In this document: positions 13,144 to 20,464 of the stretch, piece by piece
Layout of the letters: every line of letters starts with the position of its first letter
Position numbering within the stretch: the stretch's first letter is position 1
NCBI GenBank assembly: GCA_002293455.1
Contig: DBDH01000073.1
Location: forward strand, 1 to 23,478
Direction of reading: 5' to 3'
DNA length: 23,478 bases
Source: Treponema sp. UBA937
GTDB lineage: Bacteria > Spirochaetota > Spirochaetia > Treponematales > Breznakiellaceae
Notes under the pieces: generated by a model
Database searches by the model: none
What the model saw: only the letters and a program-made list of their open reading frames with translations
Told to the model about the DNA's origin: nothing
Translations under genes and position numbers: made by a program

Positions 13144-14607
13144 TTATTCATTGCCTCGTTTTTCCGCGGCATAAAGCGACGGCGGAAGTCCGGTGATCTT
13201 CCTAAAAATTTTACTGAAATAATTCGCGTCCTGAAACCCAACCGCAAACGCAACTTCTTTAATATTCATCCGGGCCTCGCGGATAAGTTTTTCAGCCTCT
13301 TCTATCCGCAGCGATGTCACATAATCAATAAACGTACATTGAATATATTCTGAAAAAAGACGGCTTAAATATGTCGAAGAAACTTTTGCGGCTTCCGCGG
13401 CGGAATGCAGCTGAATCGGCTCGGCATAATGTTCATGAACATATTCCATAGCATTCACGAGCGGCAAAGGAAACTTTCCCGAATAGCGGAGGCTGCAAAT
13501 CTCCAGCATTTTTCCGAACGCTGCATCCGACCACTTTTTCCATTCATCGATGTTTCCAATCCGCATGATTTCTTCAACGGCATAAAAAGGCGGGGCCTCA
13601 TCGGAGTGCCTTGAGTAAGCGCCGATACTGTCATCAATTAAAAACATAAACACGGAAGCCATCTTTGCTTTCGCCAAAACAAAATCATAAGAAGAAAATA
13701 TTTCTTCCCAAAGAGAATTGTATACATCCGTAACTTCATTTTTGGGAGACATGCCGATTTTCCGCCGAAGCTGAATAATCCGCATCCGTTCGCGAAGCTG
13801 CACATCGCAGCGGTTTTTTCTTTTCCGCAAATCTTCCAGTGCTTCATTACAGGAAAGAAAAATTTCGCGGCTTGCATGAGACTCACCCACTCCATATACA
13901 TGATACACCGATGCGGGTATTGTTTCACGTATCAGTTGTTTTATGTAGGGAACAAAAGATTCCCGGCTCACATCTTCCGGAATAAAAAACACACCCTGCC
14001 CTAGGCGGATTGTATACAGACACCGGTGGCGGAAAGAAATTTTTTCAGCAATCGTACTGTACAACGATTCATCTTCCAATTCGATCAGGCACACAATTCC
14101 TTTGTCCGATCCAAAAGAATATACCGATTTATAATGATGCCATTCCGCTTCGCTCATTCTGTTCCAGATAACTTCCCCGGCAAAATGCCGTTCCGTCAAA
14201 GCGGAACTTTCCTGATGCGCCGGCACAGGACGTTCTTCCAGGGCGGTTTGAACCGACGCAAGCGTTTCAAGGAACGTTTTTTTAGAAACAGGCTTTATCA
14301 AATACGCAAAGATTCCCAGCGTTATGGCCTTTTGGGCCAAATCAAAACGTTCATAGGCTGTTGAAAGAATAAAGATCATCCCCGGAAACTGAAGACGGAC
14401 GTTCGATATTACCTGCATTCCGTCAATGCCGGGAATATTAATGTCCATAAAAACCACATCAGGTTTCAGTTCATGAATCTGCTTCATAGCCTCAAATCCT
14501 GTAGAAGCTTTTCCCGCCAAAACAAAATCCGGCGTACTGTTTTTTAGCAGGAACTCATAACTTTCGAGGACAGGTTCTTCATCATCTACAATCAGAACTC
14601 TATACAC
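13144..14607 (-). CDS. Response regulator with AraC-type DNA-binding domain (YesN family)
   Basis: This 487-residue transcription regulator has an N-terminal receiver domain with IVDDEEP, phosphoacceptor Asp55 (VVFMDINIPG) and Lys105 (YLIKPVSKK). A long central linker of about 250 residues follows. The C-terminal AraC/XylS domain begins near NAMEYVHEHYAEPIQ and has two helix-turn-helix units, AEAAKVSSTYLSRLFSEYI and the VAFAVGFQDANYFSKIFRKI stretch. YesN proteins act with LytS/YesM kinases on sugar-uptake genes. The start is a GTG at 14607 with AAGGAG upstream, and it overlaps the kinase gene by 16 bases. Likely targets include the XylF-like gene directly downstream, but I did not find a clear operator. 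Confidence 0.95.
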   Translation of the reverse strand: MYRVLIVDDEEPVLESYEFLLKNSTPDFVLAGKASTGFEAMKQIHELKPDVVFMDINIPGIDGMQVISNVRLQFPGMIFILSTAYERFDLAQKAITLGIFAYLIKPVSKKTFLETLASVQTALEERPVPAHQESSALTERHFAGEVIWNRMSEAEWHHYKSVYSFGSDKGIVCLIELEDESLYSTIAEKISFRHRCLYTIRLGQGVFFIPEDVSRESFVPYIKQLIRETIPASVYHVYGVGESHASREIFLSCNEALEDLRKRKNRCDVQLRERMRIIQLRRKIGMSPKNEVTDVYNSLWEEIFSSYDFVLAKAKMASVFMFLIDDSIGAYSRHSDEAPPFYAVEEIMRIGNIDEWKKWSDAAFGKMLEICSLRYSGKFPLPLVNAMEYVHEHYAEPIQLHSAAEAAKVSSTYLSRLFSEYIQCTFIDYVTSLRIEEAEKLIREARMNIKEVAFAVGFQDANYFSKIFRKITGLPPSLYAAEKRGNE

Positions 14608-16109
14608 GGCGGTCTCCTTGGATCGATGGAAATAATAATCCGGGTTCCCGGAGCGCTGCCCTGAGCAATGCCCTTATCAAAGCCTGTTTCTATTTTGACT
14701 ATATCCGGATCGTCAGGATAAAAAAAGTACAGACGCTGAATAACGTTCTCCAATCCCATAGCTCTGGAAAGCGCCGATTCATCAATCGGCTGAGGATTCA
14801 AAAGTTTCTCGGCAATTTCCGGCTCTATGCCGGAACCGTTATCCGTTACGGAAAGTATCAGCCTTTCGTCCTTCATTTCCACCCGGACAATTATCGACAA
14901 CGTTCCCTTTATATTTTTAAATGCGTGAATGACGCAGTTTTCCACTAAAGGCTGAAAAATAGAAACAGGAACTTTGTATTGATCGAGCATTTCTTCTTTG
15001 TAATCAAGAACAAGATCGATCTTTTTGGCAAAGCGGACGCGAAGGATGTAAAAGTAATAATTGATTCCTTCAATCTCGTGCCGGAGCGGAACAATCACAT
15101 CTTTGTTGCGTATAATATGACGGAACAGCTGCGCAAGATATTCGATGTATTCCCCTGTCCGTTCCGCGCCTTCCACTATCGCAAGCTGCATTCCGGTGTT
15201 CAGCGTATTAAAAAGAAAGTGAGGATTCATCTGCGCCTGAAGCGTGTAAATTTCCATCCGGCGGATAAGGCCTTCCATATTCATGTTCCGAATCCGCTCG
15301 CGCATATATTCCTGCTTGATTTTTTCCTGCCAATGAATTTCTTCAATGTAAAGCCGAATCTCATTTTTCATTTGGTTGAACGCTACAACAAGATGATCAA
15401 TTTCATACACCGGACTGGATTCAATATCGGCAATGGAAAAATTTCCAGAGGAAAGCTCCCCTGCCATAGAAGACATGCGGATTAAAGGATGGGTAATTTT
15501 TTCCATTGACCAAAGAAGCAGAAGAACCGTAAATATCGAAATAAAAATGATAAACAAAAGATTCCACAATTGAATATTTCCCGACTTGCCGATAAAGACT
15601 TCAAAGAGTTCAAGCTGATTCAAAAATCTTCCGGCGCTGATAATATCAATTTCCGAATTGATATACGAAAGCAGCGCCGACATTTCATCATACAATCCTA
15701 TGTAACCAAGTATATCTCTTGCGCGCTTCTCTTCTATAGCGCTGTCGGCCAAATCCAAATAAGAATTGATGAGCGAATACAATTCCCGCTCGCGCAATTC
15801 TATTTTATTGGAAGAAATAATTTGATGATCGGGAATCTTGCTCCGCAGCATCTGGGAATCAATCAATATTTGAGAAAGCGCGTTCGATGACATCGTAGAT
15901 AAATATTCCAAGAGCGGCGTCTGAAATTTTATCAAATCCTCCTGAATCGACTTGATGAAACGTTCCCGCTCAAAACTTTGATCCAAAATAGTTTGCAGGT
16001 TTCTCGCGGAAAAAAGAATGTAGGTCGTGGAGACAACCAGGATAAAAAACGTTCCCATTATGCTGATAATCATCTGTCCCCTAAGGGAATTACGGATTTT
16101 CTTTATCAC
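14592..16109 (-). CDS. Sensor histidine kinase of LytS/YesM family
   Basis: This 505-residue membrane kinase has a first helix at about residues 13-34 and a helical extracytoplasmic region to about 178. A second helix lies at about 180-200 (LLFIIFISIFTVLLLLW). After it come a HAMP linker (ITHPLIRMSSMAGELSSGNF) and a HisKA_7TM/LytS-type core. The phosphorylated His is in QMNPHFLFNTLN. The ATP site has FQPLVENCVIHAF (N box) and VTDNGSGIE (G box). The helical sensor region without a small-molecule fold fits kinases that sense through a partner binding protein. The GTG start at 16109 overlaps the stop of the upstream sugar-binding gene by four bases. It pairs with the YesN regulator downstream. 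Confidence 0.95.
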   Translation of the reverse strand: MIKKIRNSLRGQMIISIMGTFFILVVSTTYILFSARNLQTILDQSFERERFIKSIQEDLIKFQTPLLEYLSTMSSNALSQILIDSQMLRSKIPDHQIISSNKIELRERELYSLINSYLDLADSAIEEKRARDILGYIGLYDEMSALLSYINSEIDIISAGRFLNQLELFEVFIGKSGNIQLWNLLFIIFISIFTVLLLLWSMEKITHPLIRMSSMAGELSSGNFSIADIESSPVYEIDHLVVAFNQMKNEIRLYIEEIHWQEKIKQEYMRERIRNMNMEGLIRRMEIYTLQAQMNPHFLFNTLNTGMQLAIVEGAERTGEYIEYLAQLFRHIIRNKDVIVPLRHEIEGINYYFYILRVRFAKKIDLVLDYKEEMLDQYKVPVSIFQPLVENCVIHAFKNIKGTLSIIVRVEMKDERLILSVTDNGSGIEPEIAEKLLNPQPIDESALSRAMGLENVIQRLYFFYPDDPDIVKIETGFDKGIAQGSAPGTRIIISIDPRRPPCIEF

Positions 16110-17053
16110 AAGCGGTTCCTGTCAATAATCGTTATTCCCGTATCTATCGATGCAGAAGTGTAGCCCGATGAACGCAAAGATATGAGTGAGCGAAGAGCTT
16201 CATAGCCCATTCTTTCCGGATTGATAACAATGCTTGCGGCGATGATGCCTTTACGGATATTTTCCAAAATGACAGGATCATTTCCAAATCCGATAATCTG
16301 CACCTGTCCCACAAGGTTCATGTTGATTAAAGCATGAGCGGCGGCGATGGTATCGCTGGAATCCGTAAAGATAACCGTATTGATTCTTGACGCGCTGCGA
16401 AAAAGCCCGTGGATAATTTCTTCGGCATCAAGAGGATTAAGCGTCGTCTTCATCGTCATTATAGGCGAGGCAAGCACCGTTCCAAGCGATGCGGTAAATC
16501 CCATTTCAACCAATTCCCGCTCACTGTAGATTCCCGGCGATTTGTCACTGAATACAAGAACAGGGCGAATCTCGTCATTAATATTCCGGGCAATTATTCC
16601 CATCCGGCGGCCGATATCAAAATTGTTCGTCCCGATAAAAGGCCACGGCTGTTCGTTCACCACATTATGATTGATCAACACAACGGGAATCTGTTCGGCA
16701 TTCAGTTTTTCCAACTGCCGCCGCGCCAGAGCGTCATCTAAATAAGGGCAAACCAAAGCCCCGTCGATGCCGGTATAGGAAGCCATTTCAAGTTCATTTT
16801 TTGCGGGATCAATAGAATGAAGCGAAATTGATACGTTCAATTCCGCGGCGGCCCGCTCGGCGCCTCTGATGACATCGGCAAAAAAAGAATTTTGATTATC
16901 AGGCAGATAGAGAGCGACATGGTATTGCAAAGAAAGCGCATCATCTTCCGGATTCTGTATCCGCATATCCTGAATCAAAAAAAGAGAGACAAGAAAAGCC
17001 GCCACAGATAACACACCGAAACAGATTATCCCAATGCGGAAAAACATTTTCAT
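16106..17053 (-). CDS. Membrane-anchored periplasmic sugar-binding protein, likely sensor partner (XylFII/RbsB-like)
   Basis: This protein of about 315 residues has one N-terminal hydrophobic helix (IICFGVLSVAAFLVSLFLI) and no lipobox or clear cleavage site, so it probably stays anchored. The rest is a type I periplasmic-binding domain (YHVALYLPDNQNSFFADVIR, VVLINHNVVNEQPWPFIGTN, VIFTDSSDTIAAAHALINMN). Its place directly before the LytS-like kinase matches XylFII, which in clostridia binds xylose and signals through LytS to YesN. The ligand here is unknown. The ATG at 17053 lacks a Shine-Dalgarno, and a TATACT ends six bases before it. A GTG at 17068 is the alternative start. Confidence 0.85.
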   Translation of the reverse strand: MKMFFRIGIICFGVLSVAAFLVSLFLIQDMRIQNPEDDALSLQYHVALYLPDNQNSFFADVIRGAERAAAELNVSISLHSIDPAKNELEMASYTGIDGALVCPYLDDALARRQLEKLNAEQIPVVLINHNVVNEQPWPFIGTNNFDIGRRMGIIARNINDEIRPVLVFSDKSPGIYSERELVEMGFTASLGTVLASPIMTMKTTLNPLDAEEIIHGLFRSASRINTVIFTDSSDTIAAAHALINMNLVGQVQIIGFGNDPVILENIRKGIIAASIVINPERMGYEALRSLISLRSSGYTSASIDTGITIIDRNRL

Positions 17054-17059
17054 AAAAGA

Positions 17060-17065
17060 AGTATA
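17060..17065 (-). promoter_or_regulatory. Candidate -10 element of the sugar-sensing operon
   Basis: TATACT (minus strand, 17065-17060) matches -10 consensus in five of six bases. Its end is six bases from the ATG at 17053, so the transcript would be leaderless. The -35 region is poor (TGTAAA, three of six, at 17-nt spacing), so activation by a regulator such as the YesN protein is plausible. Confidence 0.35.
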
Positions 17066-17182
17066 CACGACTTTTGCGGCTTTTTACAGCCACTATTCAG
17101 ATTTACTTATGAGAGAAGATGATAATCAGCCCCCAAACAATAAACCATCGGAAGCTTCGTTAAGAGGAAAATACATTAACAG

Positions 17183-17216
17183 AGGCTGTTTTAAAACGAA
17201 AGCCTTAAAACAGCCT
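17183..17216. terminator. Hairpin downstream of marR, possible terminator
   Basis: AGGCTGTTTTAA (17183-17194) and TTAAAACAGCCT (17205-17216) form a perfect 12-bp stem over a 10-nt loop. It lies 10 bases past the marR stop and upstream of the sugar-sensing operon on the minus strand. No clean T-run follows on either side, so it may protect an mRNA end rather than terminate by itself. Confidence 0.5.
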
Positions 17217-17226
17217 TGATGCCAAA

Positions 17227-17682
17227 TTATTCCTTGATGTTGTTGTACATTTTTTCCATAAAAGAAATAAGCTTTTCTACATCTTTTTCGGAAAAATCCG
17301 CGAGAACAGCAGTCAAGGTTTTCTTCTGGATAGAAGCCAGTTCCTTGCACGCTTTTTTCCCTTCATCGGTAAGGAAAACATACTTACGCCTGTCATCATC
17401 ATTGTACTCTTTCCTGACATAACCCTTCAGCTTGAGCCGATTTAAAAGACCGATGATCGTAGGATGCGTTACCTTGAAAAAAGCCTCAATATCTCTTTGG
17501 GAAGTATTCTGCTTTTTCCTGTCATTTATAAAAGCCATAACTTTAGCTTGGGAAAGAGTAATACCGATTTTTTTCAAGCCGCGATTCGCAAAGGTTTCCA
17601 TGCTATCGTTTACAACTTTAATCCAGTACCCGATGTCTTCGTTCTGTTCCGCTTCTGTGTTCTTTTCCATATCCTTGTCCAT
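17227..17682 (-). CDS. MarR-family transcriptional regulator
   Basis: This 151-residue protein is a winged-helix regulator of the MarR family, which repress nearby genes and release DNA on binding a small molecule or on oxidation. It has the dimerisation helices at both ends. The DNA-binding part includes TSQRDIEAFFKVTHPTIIGL (recognition helix), and the wing reads RKEYNDDDRRKYVFLTDEGK, with the family's D-x-R-x-K pattern. The start at 17682 is chosen because AAAGGTGG lies about ten bases upstream. A TTG at 17691 and an ATG at 17670 are possible. A perfect palindrome at its own predicted transcription start suggests autorepression. The regulated function is not evident. Confidence 0.93.
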   Translation of the reverse strand: MDKDMEKNTEAEQNEDIGYWIKVVNDSMETFANRGLKKIGITLSQAKVMAFINDRKKQNTSQRDIEAFFKVTHPTIIGLLNRLKLKGYVRKEYNDDDRRKYVFLTDEGKKACKELASIQKKTLTAVLADFSEKDVEKLISFMEKMYNNIKE

Positions 17683-17708
17683 TCCTTTCAACCACCTTTA
17701 TTAATGTC

Positions 17709-17726
17709 ATCGTTATTACTAACGAT
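17709..17726 (-). promoter_or_regulatory. Palindromic operator, probable MarR binding site
   Basis: ATCGTTA (17709-17715) and TAACGAT (17720-17726) form a perfect 7-bp inverted repeat with a 4-base centre, 18 bp overall. That is the usual size of a MarR-family site. It covers the predicted transcription start of the marR gene, so binding would block transcription. Assignment to this regulator is inferred from position. Confidence 0.65.
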
Positions 17727-17732
17727 ATTTTG

Positions 17733-17761
17733 AAGATAATCCCTCGGAAGCGGTTTGTCAA
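17733..17761 (-). promoter_or_regulatory. Sigma-70-type promoter of the marR gene
   Basis: On the minus strand a perfect TTGACA (17761-17756) is followed after 17 nt by TATCTT (17738-17733), four of six at the -10. The predicted start at about 17726 coincides with the edge of the palindromic operator. Confidence 0.7.
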
Positions 17762-17847
17762 TGCTATAGCGTGATTTATATGTAAAATGTTTCAAAAATC
17801 GATTACATTGACTGTTCCGGTTAGTATTGTCTGGTAAAATTCTCCTC

Positions 17848-17875
17848 TTGACACATTCACCGTATTTTTTATATC
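17848..17875 (+). promoter_or_regulatory. Promoter of the SAM-riboswitch/metNIQ operon
   Basis: A perfect TTGACA lies at 17848-17853. TATATC at 17870-17875 is the best -10, with a 16-nt spacer. Transcription from about 17882 would start roughly ten bases before the riboswitch aptamer. Confidence 0.65.
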
Positions 17876-17892
17876 TTTTTATCAGTAAATAT

Positions 17893-18007
17893 CTTTCATC
17901 AAGAGAGGCGGAGGGAACGGCCCTGTGAAGCCCGGCAACCATGATTGACGCGGTCAATTAAGCGGTGCCAAATCCGGCGGCAGCCATTAGTGCCGCAAAG
18001 ATGAGGG
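17893..18007 (+). ncRNA. SAM-I riboswitch (S-box) aptamer
   Basis: The sequence carries the S-box conserved blocks in order: TCAAGAGAGGCGGAGGGAA (17899-17917), GCCC then AAGCCCGGCAACC (17919-17940), GCGGTGCCAAATCC (17962-17975) and GCAAAGATGAGGG (17995-18007). P1 forms between CTTTCATC (17893-17900) and GATGAGGG (18000-18007). S-adenosylmethionine binding stabilises P1 and turns expression off. It precedes a methionine ABC importer, a standard target. Confidence 0.97.
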
Positions 18008-18039
18008 GTTGCGCTTTTCCGTTTTTTGGAATCCAGCCG

Positions 18040-18061
18040 CCTCCTCATGGGAGGTTTTTTT
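18040..18061 (+). terminator. SAM riboswitch expression platform (intrinsic terminator)
   Basis: CCTCC (18040-18044) pairs with GGAGG (18050-18054) and is followed by seven T residues (18055-18061), an intrinsic terminator. CCTCAT (18043-18048) inside it is complementary to ATGAGG (18001-18006), the 3' side of P1. Without SAM, the P1 strand is free to pair with the terminator and act as antiterminator. With SAM, the terminator forms. Confidence 0.93.
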
Positions 18062-18168
18062 GTCTTCCCATGAAATCCAATATATTGAAAGCCTCCGGCA
18101 AAGAAAGATTTTAAAGACTTGATCATTTTCGGAATTCCGGATTTTGATGGATGTAAGAGGAATGTACA

Positions 18169-18888
18169 ATGATTGATTTAAAGGGCATATCAAAGCGTTA
18201 CTCGGACGTAAAAGCGCTCCGGGGAATCGATCTGTCCGTTCCGGAAGGAAGCATCTACGGAATAATCGGGAAGAGCGGCGCGGGGAAATCGACCTTGCTG
18301 CGGATTATGAGCCTTTTGGAACCGGCCGATACCGGAGAAATATATTATCACCATAACCGGGTGGATGTGCTTGGCAAAAAAGAACTGCATCAGCAGCGCC
18401 GGAAGATGGGAATGATTTTTCAGAATTTCAATCTTTTTTCTTCCCGAAATGTTGCGGGAAACGTAGCTTATCCTCTGGAAATCGCGGGGACGCATAAAAA
18501 GCAGATACACGAACGGGTTGAAGAACTCCTTGAAATGACCGGCATCGCGGATAAGCGTAAAGCCAGGCTTCGGGAACTTTCAGGCGGACAAAAGCAACGG
18601 GTTGCCATCGCGAGAGCTTTGGCGGCGAGTCCCGAAGTGCTTTTCTGCGATGAAGCTACAAGCGCTTTGGACCCGCAGACAACGCGTTCGATCTTGGCGC
18701 TCATCAACGAGCTGCATGAAAAACTCAACCTTACCGTGGTTTTGATTACGCATCAAATGCCGGTGATCCGGGATGTCTGCGAAGTGGTGGCTGTTTTGGA
18801 TGAAGGCCTCATTGTTGAAAACGGCGCGGTGGATGAGATTTTTGCCGCGCCAAGAACCAAAGCGGCACAGGAGTTGATCTATGCGTGA
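18169..18888 (+). CDS. metN: Methionine ABC transporter ATP-binding protein, short form
   Basis: MetN powers import of methionine through MetI and MetQ. The 239-residue ATPase has Walker A GKSGAGKST (34-42), the Q-loop (MIFQNFNLF), signature LSGGQKQR (137-144), Walker B VLFCDE (157-162) with SALDP, and the switch His195 (THQ). The DLKGISKRYSDVKALRGIDL start and SSRNVAGNVAYPLEIAG resemble MetN. Usual MetN proteins are about 340 residues and end in a NIL/ACT-type domain that binds methionine and blocks transport. That domain is missing here, and the stop overlaps metI, so it is not a simple frameshift. The SAM riboswitch upstream and MetI/MetQ downstream support the name. The start follows AGAGGAA. 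Confidence 0.9.
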   Translation: MIDLKGISKRYSDVKALRGIDLSVPEGSIYGIIGKSGAGKSTLLRIMSLLEPADTGEIYYHHNRVDVLGKKELHQQRRKMGMIFQNFNLFSSRNVAGNVAYPLEIAGTHKKQIHERVEELLEMTGIADKRKARLRELSGGQKQRVAIARALAASPEVLFCDEATSALDPQTTRSILALINELHEKLNLTVVLITHQMPVIRDVCEVVAVLDEGLIVENGAVDEIFAAPRTKAAQELIYA

Positions 18889-19549
18889 GTTTGACTTTGC
18901 GGCCCTGCTGCTTCTTCTGGGGAAACCGACTTTGGAAACGCTCTACATGACCTCTGTGGCGACTATTTTGTCATCGCTTTTGGGATTCCCGTTGGGTTCC
19001 TTTTTGTACTACAGTTCGCCCGCGGGACTTTCGCCGAAGCCGGTGGCTTACAATGTTCTTTCCCGGCTTGTGAACCTTTTCCGTTCTCTGCCCTTTATCA
19101 TTTTGATGATTTTAATTTTCCCCCTATCCCGGCTCATTGTAAGAACCAGCATAGGGCCGACTGCCGCTATCATTCCATTATCCCTGGCAGCGGCGCCTTT
19201 CGTCGCGCGGATTGTGGAATCGGCTTTACAGGAGGTGGACCAGGGTGTGCTTACCGCCGCCCGTGCCATGGGATCTTCTGATTTTCAGATTATCCGGAAG
19301 GTGCTGATTCCGGAAGCTCTGCCGGCGCTTGTTTCAGGCCTGGCGTTAACCGTTATCAATCTGATAGGGTATTCGGCAATGGCCGGGGCCATAGGCGGCG
19401 GCGGCCTTGGAGACCTGGCCATCCGTTACGGGTATCATCGTTTCAGGATCGATGTTACCATAGCGGCAGTTATCATCATTCTGATCATGGTTGAACTGAT
19501 TCAGCTTGCGGGAACTTTGATCAGCCGGAATCTTTTGTCCAAACGATGA
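18881..19549 (+). CDS. metI: Methionine ABC transporter permease
   Basis: MetI forms the membrane channel of the methionine importer. The 222-residue protein is hydrophobic, with about five membrane segments (for example LYMTSVATILSSLLGFPLGS and VTIAAVIIILIMVELIQLAG). The ATPase-coupling EAA loop is visible as EVDQGVLTAARAMGSSDFQI, followed by IPEALPALVSG. The length equals the family norm (about 217). It overlaps metN by eight bases, implying coupled translation, and metQ follows after 52 nt. Confidence 0.95.
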   Translation: MREFDFAALLLLLGKPTLETLYMTSVATILSSLLGFPLGSFLYYSSPAGLSPKPVAYNVLSRLVNLFRSLPFIILMILIFPLSRLIVRTSIGPTAAIIPLSLAAAPFVARIVESALQEVDQGVLTAARAMGSSDFQIIRKVLIPEALPALVSGLALTVINLIGYSAMAGAIGGGGLGDLAIRYGYHRFRIDVTIAAVIIILIMVELIQLAGTLISRNLLSKR

Positions 19550-19601
19550 TTTTTTATGATGGAGACAATTTCATCAACTTTATATACTACAGGAGAATAA
19601 A

Positions 19602-20405
19602 ATGAAGAAACTTATTGTGTTTGTATTGTGCGCTTTTCTTGCCTTTTCGGTATTTGCCAGAGGCGGCAGTGACGCGGGCGGAGGAAAACAAATCCTCACC
19701 GTTGGAGCAACTCCGGTTCCCCACGCGGAACTTTTGGAACTTGTCAAGGATGATCTTGCCGCCGAAGGGATTGAACTGAGGATTGTTGAGTTCACCGATT
19801 ATGTAACGCCGAACCTTGCTTTGGACGCGGGCGACCTTGACGCAAACTTTTTCCAGCACAAGCCTTATCTCGATTCGTTTAACGCGGAACGAAACCTTAC
19901 ACTGGTTTCCGCTTTCGGCGTACATGTGGAACCGCTGGGGCTTTATTCGTCAAGGATCGATTCCATCGATCAGCTTGGAAATGGAGCCTCTATCGCGATT
20001 CCCAATGACCCCACAAACGAAGGAAGGGCGCTGCTTTTACTCGAAGCGAAAGGCTTTATCACCTTATCTGATGCCGCCGGTTTGGAAGGCACTCCCAACG
20101 ATGTCGCACAAAACAGCAAAAATCTTCGCTTCCGCGAACTCGAAGCCGCTCAGCTTCCCCGCTCTTTAGGCGATGTTGACGGCGCAATCATCAACGGAAA
20201 CTATGCTCTGGAAGCGGGCCTTAATCCTGTAACAGACGCCTTGATTCTGGAAGGCGCCGAATCGCCCTACGTAAATGTTGTCACGGTTAGAGCAGGCGAC
20301 GAAACCAATCCCAAAATTCTTGCCTTAAAGAAAGCGCTCTGCTCCCAGAAAGTAAAGGATTACATCCTTGCTAATTACAACGGCGGAGTAGTCGCCACGT
20401 TCTAA
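19602..20405 (+). CDS. metQ: Methionine-binding protein of the ABC transporter, without lipobox
   Basis: MetQ (NlpA family) captures methionine for the MetNI channel. The 267-residue protein has a signal peptide MKKLIVFVLCAFLAFSVFA, then a Gly-rich start. The mature domain shows ILTVGATPVPHAELLELVKD and FTDYVTPNLALDAGDLDANF followed by FQHKPYL, the NlpA pattern. In most bacteria MetQ is a lipoprotein. Here there is no cysteine at a lipobox position (the only early Cys is at 10), so cleavage after VFA by signal peptidase I is more likely. The ATG at 19602 has AGGAG upstream. A strong terminator follows. Confidence 0.94.
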   Translation: MKKLIVFVLCAFLAFSVFARGGSDAGGGKQILTVGATPVPHAELLELVKDDLAAEGIELRIVEFTDYVTPNLALDAGDLDANFFQHKPYLDSFNAERNLTLVSAFGVHVEPLGLYSSRIDSIDQLGNGASIAIPNDPTNEGRALLLLEAKGFITLSDAAGLEGTPNDVAQNSKNLRFRELEAAQLPRSLGDVDGAIINGNYALEAGLNPVTDALILEGAESPYVNVVTVRAGDETNPKILALKKALCSQKVKDYILANYNGGVVATF

Positions 20406-20425
20406 AAAACAATTGTTCTAATATA

Positions 20426-20464
20426 CAACAAGGCTGTCCGGTAATGAACAGCCTTGTTGTTTTT
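20426..20464 (+). terminator. Intrinsic terminator of the metNIQ operon
   Basis: CAACAAGGCTGT (20426-20437) and ACAGCCTTGTTG (20448-20459) make a perfect 12-bp stem with a 10-nt loop, followed by five T residues (20460-20464). It ends the methionine operon. aspS on the other strand stops at 20463, so the hairpin also lies just after that gene. It could work on both strands, but the minus side lacks a T-run. Confidence 0.9.

Noticed and set aside
13127..13150. TTACTTATTACTTATT direct repeat between the XylF-like gene and the regulator
   Set aside because: It is a short low-complexity AT run with only two units; nothing supports a specific role.
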